A stretch of 49,515 nt of DNA from an uncultured Bacteroides sp. Lineage in GTDB: Bacteria > Bacteroidota > Bacteroidia > Chitinophagales > Chitinophagaceae. Below the pieces are notes generated by a model, which was not told the DNA's origin, did not search any database, and worked only from the letters and a program-made list of their open reading frames with translations. Location: assembly GCA_902168085.1 (NCBI GenBank), contig CABHOP010000063.1, positions 1 through 49,515 of the forward strand. Reading direction: 5' to 3'. The position numbers and the translations under genes were made by a program. Shown in pieces: positions 9,601 to 17,699 of the stretch; the stretch's first letter is position 1; every line of letters begins with the position of its first letter.

Positions 9601-9630
9601 ACTAAAGGCTGCATTTCTGCAGCCTTTAGT
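9601..9630. terminator. bidirectional terminator between convergent T9SS genes
   Basis: Perfect 13-bp stem (9601-9613 with 9618-9630) and 4-base loop, flanked by A/T-rich sequence on both sides. It serves the gene ending at 9575 and plausibly the leftward gene ending at 9655. Confidence 0.8.
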
Positions 9631-9654
9631 ATTATAAGTCATGAAGATTATACG

Positions 9655-11244
9655 TTACTGTTTCGAGACGTGTATGACGTCGGTATGGGCATCATCGGCA
9701 TATTTGATGATGTAGGTGCCTGCAGGTTTTCCTGAAAGGTTCAGTTCCAGTACTTCTTTTTCCATTTCGGCAGTGGTTACCACTTTACCGGTGATATCGG
9801 TTACTATCACTTTGGCCTTACCGCTGCGGATGCCTTTTGCCAGTTCCAGCGTCACTACATCTTTTACAGGGTTTGGATAAGCTATGATACCAAACTCTTT
9901 GCCTGCTACTTGCGGCACGGCTGTAGGCGGCTTAGTAAGGAATGAGTCTACCGACCATTCAGATGTAGGTGTTGGGTTGCAATAAGCACGCAGGAAGAAA
10001 TACCACATACGGCCGGGATCCAGGCCTTCAAGGCGCACACCGGTGCTTATAGTCATACTGCCGGGCTTAGTTCCTGATGGCGGCACTGTATCCATACTTA
10101 CCAGGTATTCATATTTATATACAGATGGTACCGGTGTCCAACTGGCTATGGCAGTGGTGCTGGTAACGTTTGTTATCGTTACTTCAGGCGTGTAGCAGCA
10201 TGGTGGTGTTGTTACAGAATCTACCCTCCAACCGGAAGTTGCCCAGTCGTTCTGGTTCAGGTCGGCCGTATCGCAGATGGTACGTGTATAGATGTAATAT
10301 TTTTTATCGCATTCTATTGCCGGATAGTTCGCATTGGGGAAACTAACAGCAGAATCCGGTGTCAGGTTCCAACCATTAGGTGGTGTACTGCTGGCATACA
10401 GCGTATCAGACAGGAAGTATTCATACATTTCTGCATTCTTTCGCCTGTTCCAGCGCATCCTGAAACCGTTGAACTTAACATTATCAATATTAACGGGGTT
10501 CATCAGGCAAGGGTTTACGATATATACATCATAGTCTTCTATTTCACCACTTCTGTGCACCCTGCCCGAAGCGCCACTATGACAAGGAGTTGAAGTAGCC
10601 CCACCATCAGGTGGCCTTGTGATACCAAGAGGATCAGAAGATGCTCTTTCCCATACACCAGCACGTATACGCATACGGGTCCACCCTTCTTTGGCGGTAG
10701 CAGGAATAACTAATGCACCACCACTGGTTGCACTTGTCCAATATTGACCACCTGTTGATGATGTGGTGCCACATGGGTCGGCAGTAGATGTTTGATAAAA
10801 TAATTCGCCGGTATTTGTAGCGGCGTTATAAGTAGCATTATCAAATACACCTTTAGACGCTCCAGTCCTGTTCCAATCTAACCATAAAAGCACCCTATAC
10901 CCATAAGGATCGGATGTATTACAACTGGCTTTATCCACTTTAACGGAACAAACTATAGTTGATCCTGCATTAGCTATCAATGTATTACCTGTACCCGAAT
11001 AATAACTATACCCATTAGATGTATTACAGGTATTATTAGGGTTATTGATGTTGGTAGTACCTCCTGTCGTTTTAACCTCTAATATTTGAGTGGCTAAACC
11101 ATCAAGGGTTTGACAAGGGCTGTTTGCAAAGGTGGGTTGACAATAGGGTAACCATGGCTGTGCTGAAGCTGTAGTGCCCACAGACAGTAGTGTAGTAACC
11201 GCTAACAATCCCTTTTTAAGCATCGGGTAAAGTTTTATGCGCAT
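9655..11244 (-). CDS. T9SS protein with GEVED and two FN3 domains
   Basis: A 529-residue secreted protein. The signal peptide is MLKKGLLAVTTLLSVGTTASAQ; a start at 11223 would begin exactly there, while the longer start at 11244 adds 7 residues, and I cannot decide. A GEVED domain lies around residues 90-245 (VLLWLDWNRTG, RMRIRAG, GEIEDYDVYI), which in this phylum is a calcium-rich beta domain of secreted proteins. Two fibronectin III-like repeats follow (about 248-345 and 346-445), then the T9SS sorting domain from IAYPNPVKDVV to HVSKQ. The GEVED half looks richer in A/T-ending codons than the FN3 plus sorting part. Probably a surface adhesin or matrix protein; ligand unknown. Confidence 0.9.
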   Translation of the reverse strand: MRIKLYPMLKKGLLAVTTLLSVGTTASAQPWLPYCQPTFANSPCQTLDGLATQILEVKTTGGTTNINNPNNTCNTSNGYSYYSGTGNTLIANAGSTIVCSVKVDKASCNTSDPYGYRVLLWLDWNRTGASKGVFDNATYNAATNTGELFYQTSTADPCGTTSSTGGQYWTSATSGGALVIPATAKEGWTRMRIRAGVWERASSDPLGITRPPDGGATSTPCHSGASGRVHRSGEIEDYDVYIVNPCLMNPVNIDNVKFNGFRMRWNRRKNAEMYEYFLSDTLYASSTPPNGWNLTPDSAVSFPNANYPAIECDKKYYIYTRTICDTADLNQNDWATSGWRVDSVTTPPCCYTPEVTITNVTSTTAIASWTPVPSVYKYEYLVSMDTVPPSGTKPGSMTISTGVRLEGLDPGRMWYFFLRAYCNPTPTSEWSVDSFLTKPPTAVPQVAGKEFGIIAYPNPVKDVVTLELAKGIRSGKAKVIVTDITGKVVTTAEMEKEVLELNLSGKPAGTYIIKYADDAHTDVIHVSKQ

Positions 11245-11450
11245 GAGTATATTGATTTATGCTTATTATAATAAAGTTAACACTTGTAGCAATGATAATA
11301 AAAAAAAATCAGACGTAAAAGCATCGCTGCGCCCCTTTTTTCATTATATACGGATACACGCTAAAAATAGCTTTCCGCCTGTATTATAGACATAGCCGGC
11401 TTATATTTTGTTAGGGTTTTAACCACATTTTAATATGCCTTAAAAACAAA

Positions 11451-11474
11451 TACGCCACCCTGATGGGTGGCGTA
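11451..11474 (-). terminator. terminator of the beta-helix gene
   Basis: Perfect 10-bp stem (11451-11460 with 11465-11474), loop of 4, followed on the minus strand by TTTGTTTTT. It lies 21 bases after the stop of the 11496-15263 gene. Confidence 0.88.
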
Positions 11475-11495
11475 TCGTTTAGAAATTATACTTAC

Positions 11496-14400
11496 TTATT
11501 GCTTGTTTATTTTTATAACATCTATGTGAGAACGGTCTGTGTATTTCAGCTGGTACATACCAGGTGCTATACCATTCATATCCAGTTCCACTTTATTATC
11601 TGTAATGCTTACCTGTTTGATGGTTTTGCCGGTTACATCTGTCAGTGTCAGTGTAGCGGTGCCATCTATTTTGTTGTACAGTTTCACATTCAGGATGTCT
11701 TTCACAGGGTTAGGATATGCTTCCAGCCCTATGCTGTTGATGTTTACATTGCCAACAGATGTCGGGAATGTTTCAAAAGCAGCATTACCCCAGTCAGACT
11801 CTGTATACATCGTGTTGCAATATGCGCGTACGTGTACCCAGTATTTCTGGCCCGGTTGCAGTGGCACTTGTATCTGGTTGGTATAGATAGTAGTACCGAA
11901 AGCAGGTGGTGCCGGTGAGTTGGTTACTGCATACTCATATTTGTAAGATGTCAGTACGGGATCCCAATAGGCGATAGCCCTTGATTGTGTTAATGCTGTG
12001 ATCTTAACATCCGGTTTATGACAAGTAATGAGTGTGCGGAAAGAATCTACAGCCCAGTCTGATGTATCTTTTGAACCGCATATGGTACGTATGTAAACGT
12101 AGTATGTGGTGTTTTCCAGCAGGCCGGTAAGCGTAGTGCTGCTGCTGGTTACAAACAGGGCACCTGTACCGCTTGTAGGTGTGCCTTTAGATGTTGTGTA
12201 TATCAGTTGATACCCGATAGGGTTGAACACGGGGTCCCAGCTCATATCGGCAGCAAAAGCAGTAACGTTATCATGTTCCACATTGGTTGGCGGCACTACG
12301 CAACGGATACCGATGCGGGCATTCAGCACGCCTGAATAGCTACCAATGCTATCCATTTCATTTTTAGATGTCAGGATGTTCCTTACCGAATCTGTAATAC
12401 CATTTGAGAAGTTGTAACCCTGCCACAGGCCACCATTGCTCGATTTGGCAATTTTAGCAGCAGTTTCGTTAGGTATGGTTCCCAATTGCGGGTCTTTATA
12501 ATATACCATTGGTGTATGCGGGAACACATGTGCACCGCCTGCATCCATAGTGGTGTAGAAGTACATACGGTCTACCGTGCCGGGTACTACCGGTGCCTGC
12601 ACACCGCTATATTGCCTTACTACTATGGCCGATGGAGCAGAAACACCCCATTTGATAGCCTGAACCGTATCCTGGCCAAAAGTGAATACTTGTGTGCCAC
12701 CCGGTACCGGTGCAGCCGGTGTAGCTATGGCAGCCGGTGGTGTGCTGGTAGGCGTAAACTCGTAAGCACCCAGATCAGGAACACCCTGTGTTGCATTGCG
12801 CGGACGTGGTGACATTGTAACATCCAGTGTATCGCCGGCTATGTGCCTGCCACGGCCATGTGCTGCCCATGCATTTGAATTGGCCGGATCGGGACGGAAA
12901 TCCCTGTTGGCTGCATCGCGATAACCGGGATCGTAGATCAGCGAGTTCAGGTCGCGCTTTGTATTATTCCTCCATGCCTGCAGCGATGAAGTATTGATAG
13001 CCGAACCAGAAGTCCTTTGCAGGTTTACGGTGCCCGGTGTGTAGTACAGATTGTAGTCTGCTATCCAGTAAGTAGTATCTGCTATATATACAGCAGGGTT
13101 GGTACTGGTAGCGCTGCTCCTTGAAAAGATGTTGTTGTAAACATAACCTTTACCATTGTAGCTGCTGCTGTTACCGCTCCTGTACACCAGGTAGTTGGTA
13201 TTACCGGTAGAGTTACTGTGGAATGTATTATTTATCAATTGTACATCTGCATAATAACCATTTGGTTCATACAGCATGTATGTAGAACCTGCAGTTTTTG
13301 CACTAAATACGTTTCCGAAGAATTTTTCACCACCTGATAGATAACCACCAAATGCATAGATATTACCAGTATTACTGTTCAGGTTCCATGTATTGCCTAT
13401 GTAGTTGGCAGAATAGCTGGTACCACCGTAGCAATAGTAACCATATATAGTACCGGTAGAAGATGTCAGGTTGATCTTGTTATTATATAATTTACCACCA
13501 TAGCTATATTGTGGATAGTGGTAAATGCTACCGCTGGTTGTGGTTACATTCAGCGTATTGTTGCGGTTCACGCCGTTTACATAATACTGGTATGTATAGT
13601 AAGATGCATTGGTAAGATTGAAATTTTGAGTATTATTTTCAATAGTATCCTGGCCACCGCTACCACTGTGATAATCTGCAAAGGCGTAGTTATAAATAGT
13701 ACCACCTACAGTCATATTCGTATTGTAGGTATTGTTCCTGAATTTAATACCATCGCTGTAGTATGCACCATATATATATGCATATCCGCTCGATTGGTTA
13801 AACTGGTTGTTGATGGTATTGTTTTCCACCGTGGCATTAAACAGGTACATTAATTGCCATGCATAAGCGTAATAACCACTATTGATGTTAGAAGTATTAC
13901 CTTTTATTTCGGTGGTGTTGCCTGTACCATAGTTTATATAGTATGCATAGTGGTCGTAGTTGTAATAACCGGCAGATGAAGTAGTACTTACATTCACCGT
14001 ATTATTATTCATCTGGAAGGTAGAGTTGGTATTATAGTAGTTCAGGAAGTAGTTAAACATACCATAGTTACCATAAGTACCATTTGAATAAGTGGCTGTA
14101 ACGGTATTGTTATTTACTTCAATAGCTGCACCGGATATATTGTAGTTATTATAATAGTTGTAAAGAGCGTATGTATAATAATAAGAACTGCTGTTCAAAC
14201 AGGTAACGGTATTATTATTGAAATAGATGTTTTCGTTGAACCAATAAAGGTATGCACCATAGTTATCACCGCTGGTAGTGCTGGTGTTTATCGTGTTATT
14301 GGTGATCCTTAACCGTTTATTATAGTTATTAAAATTCACGCCATATACATAACCGCCTGCCGTCAGGTTGATGGTATTGTTACTTACCACCAGCTCATTA

Positions 14401-15263
14401 CTGGCGCTGCTGCTGTTACTATATGTTTCATAAATACCATGCACATCGCCACTACCGGATGTAGTAATGCTATTGTTGGTAAATGTGTGGCCGTTTTGAG
14501 TATATGGTATATAAAAACCATAGTGTGTGCCTACGCCTGAGGCAGAACAAATGTTGCCTGTGATGGTAGGATTGCTCAGCGTGCGTGCATACAGGTATGC
14601 CTCACGGCTGCCGGATATTACGTTGTTGCTGAAAGTATGTGTAACTGAATTGGTAGATGGCGACCACCAATAGATACCGTGCGAACCATTCTGAATGGTA
14701 TCGGCCTTGATAACGTTTGATATCATGCTGCCGGTATTATTGGCATATATCACCGCCCTGTCATTACTGCTGGAAGAGGTAGAAACACCCGTCAGGCGGC
14801 AGCGCACGATACTATCGTAAGATGCAGCACCGGCCAGCTCTACCACCCTGCCGTAAGATGTACCGCTGTTTACGAGCACCAGGTTTTTTATATCAACGTA
14901 GGAAGCGCCATCCAGTTTTATCACATAGTTGGCCGTATTGGTACCCGCTACACTGATAGTAACAGTGCCGGGTGTTTGTGCCTGGAAGGTAACCCTGTTT
15001 GTGGCACTGGCACCGCTTACAGCACCTACTATTACCTGCCAGTCGGCAGCTGTGGTATAGGTGCCGGGCAGGATATTGAAAGTAACAGCACCTGTAATGG
15101 TAGAACTGTTAAGATCCGTCACCGCCGCAGCGAGGGTGGCATAGGTACCTCCGGTACCAACAGTATATGTACCACTGGTAACTGCAGCAGATGCACCGCC
15201 AGAGGCAGCGCAGATAGCGAGTACTGGTAGACATAACTTCTTAAAAATGTTGAATTGTTTCAT
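11496..15263 (-). CDS. giant Tyr/Asn-rich beta-helix T9SS protein
   Basis: A 1255-residue secreted protein, signal peptide MKQFNIFKKLCLPVLAICAA followed by a small-residue cleavage region. Residues about 30-820 form a right-handed parallel beta-helix: an N-terminal 'GTGGTYATLAAAV' cap, then a coil repeated about every 30-43 residues with an Asn ladder (NNTIN, NNTVT, NNNTV, NNTYN, NNTQN, NNTLN). The coils are unusually rich in Tyr, Asn, Ser and Thr. A linker with Pro-rich A-P repeats, two FN3 domains (about 990-1170) and a T9SS sorting domain (LEAYPNPVKDIL to IKINKQ) follow. No pectate-lyase catalytic residues are recognisable; an adhesin or glycan-binding role is inferred. Flanked by same-strand T9SS genes, but long spacers and its own terminator suggest separate transcription. 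Confidence 0.92.
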   Translation of the reverse strand: MKQFNIFKKLCLPVLAICAASGGASAAVTSGTYTVGTGGTYATLAAAVTDLNSSTITGAVTFNILPGTYTTAADWQVIVGAVSGASATNRVTFQAQTPGTVTISVAGTNTANYVIKLDGASYVDIKNLVLVNSGTSYGRVVELAGAASYDSIVRCRLTGVSTSSSSNDRAVIYANNTGSMISNVIKADTIQNGSHGIYWWSPSTNSVTHTFSNNVISGSREAYLYARTLSNPTITGNICSASGVGTHYGFYIPYTQNGHTFTNNSITTSGSGDVHGIYETYSNSSSASNELVVSNNTINLTAGGYVYGVNFNNYNKRLRITNNTINTSTTSGDNYGAYLYWFNENIYFNNNTVTCLNSSSYYYTYALYNYYNNYNISGAAIEVNNNTVTATYSNGTYGNYGMFNYFLNYYNTNSTFQMNNNTVNVSTTSSAGYYNYDHYAYYINYGTGNTTEIKGNTSNINSGYYAYAWQLMYLFNATVENNTINNQFNQSSGYAYIYGAYYSDGIKFRNNTYNTNMTVGGTIYNYAFADYHSGSGGQDTIENNTQNFNLTNASYYTYQYYVNGVNRNNTLNVTTTSGSIYHYPQYSYGGKLYNNKINLTSSTGTIYGYYCYGGTSYSANYIGNTWNLNSNTGNIYAFGGYLSGGEKFFGNVFSAKTAGSTYMLYEPNGYYADVQLINNTFHSNSTGNTNYLVYRSGNSSSYNGKGYVYNNIFSRSSATSTNPAVYIADTTYWIADYNLYYTPGTVNLQRTSGSAINTSSLQAWRNNTKRDLNSLIYDPGYRDAANRDFRPDPANSNAWAAHGRGRHIAGDTLDVTMSPRPRNATQGVPDLGAYEFTPTSTPPAAIATPAAPVPGGTQVFTFGQDTVQAIKWGVSAPSAIVVRQYSGVQAPVVPGTVDRMYFYTTMDAGGAHVFPHTPMVYYKDPQLGTIPNETAAKIAKSSNGGLWQGYNFSNGITDSVRNILTSKNEMDSIGSYSGVLNARIGIRCVVPPTNVEHDNVTAFAADMSWDPVFNPIGYQLIYTTSKGTPTSGTGALFVTSSSTTLTGLLENTTYYVYIRTICGSKDTSDWAVDSFRTLITCHKPDVKITALTQSRAIAYWDPVLTSYKYEYAVTNSPAPPAFGTTIYTNQIQVPLQPGQKYWVHVRAYCNTMYTESDWGNAAFETFPTSVGNVNINSIGLEAYPNPVKDILNVKLYNKIDGTATLTLTDVTGKTIKQVSITDNKVELDMNGIAPGMYQLKYTDRSHIDVIKINKQ

Positions 15264-15636
15264 CTATACTTTTATTTAAGAGGTTTTTCTTTTGTTTATA
15301 TTTCATTCACTTTTTTTAACAACCTATTGCCGGCAGTATATTATTTAAGTGTTACAATTTAACCTATAATGCATATTGGGTGTTTAACAAAAACATTAAA
15401 ATCCGATTAATATCCCGTTTTTTTCTCGGTAAAAAATAAAATATGTTATTTAACCATATGCTTAACGCACACAGGTATAGCTATTACAAAATAGTAAACA
15501 AAAGGTAAGATGCCGCTATAATAGCAGGCCGAGAGTGGCAGTTTGCTTCTTAATACAAAGAAATACTTTGTAACAAGAAAACGAAAATTAAAAAATATAA
15601 TTTATATAAAGAAACATTCCGCCTATTTTTTTTAAC
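15264..15636. other. AT-rich intergenic region, no gene seen
   Basis: Very AT-rich stretch of about 370 bases between the beta-helix gene start and the next terminator. I found no coding frame with signal or domain features and no clear TAnnTTTG box; it must contain the promoter and leader of the beta-helix gene. Confidence 0.5.
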
Positions 15637-15638
15637 AA

Positions 15639-15668
15639 AAAAGCGCAGGCATTGCTGCCCGCGCTTTT
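15639..15668 (-). terminator. terminator of the broken T9SS gene
   Basis: AAAAGCGC (15639-15646) and GGCA (15648-15651) pair with TGCC (15656-15659) and GCGCTTTT (15661-15668), with one C/A mismatch between the two helices. T-rich on the minus-strand exit side. It lies after the original stop at 15688, not after the premature one. Confidence 0.78.
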
Positions 15669-15687
15669 CATTGTTTTATTAAAGCTT

Positions 15688-15816
15688 TTACTGTTTCGAT
15701 ACTTTCACAGAAATTGTTTTATCGCCTTCCGTATAATTCAGCATATAGCTGCCAGCCGGTAGGTGGCCGATGTTCAGCGATATGGTATTTGTTTCAGCGG
15801 TAGCAGTCAGCAATAC
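15688..15816 (-). pseudogene. severed end of the T9SS sorting domain
   Basis: These 42 codons plus TAA continue in the same frame directly after the premature stop at 15817-15819. They encode VLLTATAETNTISLNIG-HLPAGSYMLNY-TEGDKTISVKVSKQ (hyphens only for reading), which is the normal second half of a T9SS sorting domain with the 'LPAG.Y.L.Y' signature and basic end. The frame is intact up to the original stop, so the upstream interruption appears recent or is a sequencing error. Confidence 0.85.
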
Positions 15817-17484
15817 TTAGCCTGTCATGTCGGCTATGGTAATGTTACCCTTATTTACCGTACCCGGAATGCTTACGTTTATATATCCCGATGTAGGATT
15901 AGGGTAAACAGCCAATGCTGCCTCACTACCCGGCACATTACTGATGCCGGTAGCAAATGGTGTGGTAAACTTCAGCTGTGCCCATGCAGATTTGGTATCT
16001 ACATTATAATATTCGCAGTTGCACCTCACAAATACATTGTAGGTAGTGGCGCTGGTAAGGAATGGTGTTTGCAATGCATTTTGCAGCAAGCGCGTACCAT
16101 AAGCAGGTGTAGTATCGGCCGTACTTACCAGGTATTCGTAAGCGGTGGCTGTATATACAGGATCCCACGATATTATAGAATTATTGGGCCCCAGCTCTAC
16201 CAGCTTCAAAACCGGCCTACGGCATGGCACCGGTATGCGGAACGAATCGAGCGCCCATGCAGAGCTATCGTCACCGGCACATAGCGAACGGTAATGCACA
16301 TAGTAAAGCGCACCTTCTGTAAGGCCTGTAAGGCTTACGGCTGTACCCGACTGCCCTATGGCCGCCGCACCCACAGCAGGGGTGCCCCTGGTCTGGTCTA
16401 CCAGGTATTCGTAACTAACAGCTACCGGTATGGCCGGCCACTGAAATGATACGGAGTTGGAATCTATATACCCTACCATAATGCGGCCGGGCTTTGCACA
16501 ATCGGGCCTTGTTTCAAACGAAGCGGTATCCCATTTAGAATAGCTTACAGCGCTGCACTTGCTGCGCACGTGTATATAGTAGCGCGTAGCAGGTGTGAGG
16601 CCCGCCTGCGATGCTGTTGTGGTGGTAGCAGTATTGATGGTAGTGGTGCCGGCAGGCCCTTTATCAGGGTTCGTATCTACCGCCCATTCATAACCTACGG
16701 CGCCGGTGGCAGTACCCCAACCAAAGTCTACGGCTGTAGAGTTGTAGTTGCTCACTGTTATAGGCAGTATGCCGGGGCATGGCGGTGGCGGGTCCCAACG
16801 GTATAGCTGGCCGTTAGCAGGCTTGGTATTGATACTGGTAGTAAATGTGGTGGAGCTGGCAGTGGGCGTAGCCGTTGAGTTGCTCAAAGTCTGATAATCG
16901 GTACTGCTTTTCATAATACCGATGGTGGCGCTTGGCGAACCGTTTATCGGGTCGGCCTCCTGGCGGTACACATATTCTATACGGCCGGTAGCTTCATACA
17001 GCTTTGCCTGGAAAGATATAACGATGGGTATCGGCGTGGTGTTTTTGTAATACCAGGTCCAGTTGAGCCATTCTACTGTAAATACCTGGCTGCCCGGCGT
17101 GCCCGATGTGAGGTGTGATACCACACCCGACTGGCCGGAAATGTCATCCCACAATGGCATGATAGCAGGGTATATGGCCGAGCCGGTGCTATTGGAAGTA
17201 GATGTGAGCGATACATTGCCGAAAGATATCCAGCCATTGGTACATATGCTGACTTCGGTATAAGGTACGCCGCAAAACTCGAAGGTGAAACCTATCGGCA
17301 CATCTTGTACCGTACCATCATCCAGGCTGGAAAAGGTAAGGGCCGTGCCCCCGGATAGTGGTGTAAATGTGCCCGCAGCGGATGAAAAGCTGTAGGCCGA
17401 AGCGGGAAATTGGGCCATTGCCTGCCGGTTGCAAGCCAATAGCATTAAAGCGCATAGCGCTGCCCTTTTGATAAAGTGTAGCAT
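15817..17484 (-). CDS. FN3 T9SS protein, sorting domain cut by a stop codon
   Basis: The start is set at 17484 because MLHFIKRAALCALMLLACNR is a signal peptide beginning there; the frame is open up to 17574 but the extra residues are not signal-like. The 555 residues hold an N-terminal beta domain (about 25-240, with TEVSICTNGWISFG), three FN3 repeats (about 240-480) and the first half of a T9SS sorting domain (ALAVYPNPTSGYINV ... ADMTG). Then TAA at 15817-15819 stops it where paralogues have DVTGR or DMTGK; an AAA-to-TAA change would suffice. Without the last 42 residues, type IX export should fail. It is a tandem paralogue of the 17700-19535 gene, sharing nearly identical DNA around 16244-16305. 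Confidence 0.88.
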   Translation of the reverse strand: MLHFIKRAALCALMLLACNRQAMAQFPASAYSFSSAAGTFTPLSGGTALTFSSLDDGTVQDVPIGFTFEFCGVPYTEVSICTNGWISFGNVSLTSTSNSTGSAIYPAIMPLWDDISGQSGVVSHLTSGTPGSQVFTVEWLNWTWYYKNTTPIPIVISFQAKLYEATGRIEYVYRQEADPINGSPSATIGIMKSSTDYQTLSNSTATPTASSTTFTTSINTKPANGQLYRWDPPPPCPGILPITVSNYNSTAVDFGWGTATGAVGYEWAVDTNPDKGPAGTTTINTATTTTASQAGLTPATRYYIHVRSKCSAVSYSKWDTASFETRPDCAKPGRIMVGYIDSNSVSFQWPAIPVAVSYEYLVDQTRGTPAVGAAAIGQSGTAVSLTGLTEGALYYVHYRSLCAGDDSSAWALDSFRIPVPCRRPVLKLVELGPNNSIISWDPVYTATAYEYLVSTADTTPAYGTRLLQNALQTPFLTSATTYNVFVRCNCEYYNVDTKSAWAQLKFTTPFATGISNVPGSEAALAVYPNPTSGYINVSIPGTVNKGNITIADMTG

Positions 17485-17646
17485 CGTTTCAATAATTAAT
17501 CTGTTTATGTAAGTAAGATGTGGGGTAGGAATGCACTTTAAAGTTACGCCCTTTTGCGGCGAGACCCTTGTCACACCGTTATTTTAACTTATTAAGCCTG
17601 TGTTTATATACCTATCACAGATCATCAATAAAATATACAAAAAATA

Positions 17647-17673
17647 TTAGCCACTCCTTTAAGAAGTGGCTAA
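17647..17673 (-). terminator. terminator of the intact FN3 paralogue
   Basis: TTAGCCACT (17647-17655) pairs with AGTGGCTAA (17665-17673), 9 bp, loop 9; the minus-strand exit reads TATTTTTTG. It is 26 bases after the stop at 17700. Confidence 0.85.
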
Positions 17674-17699
17674 AACAAATGATATATCAGGCAGAAATA

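Noticed and set aside
13300-14700. Periodic short repeats resembling a CRISPR or tandem array
   Set aside because: The periodicity is that of beta-helix coils in a coding gene; units vary in length and sequence and there are no spacers.
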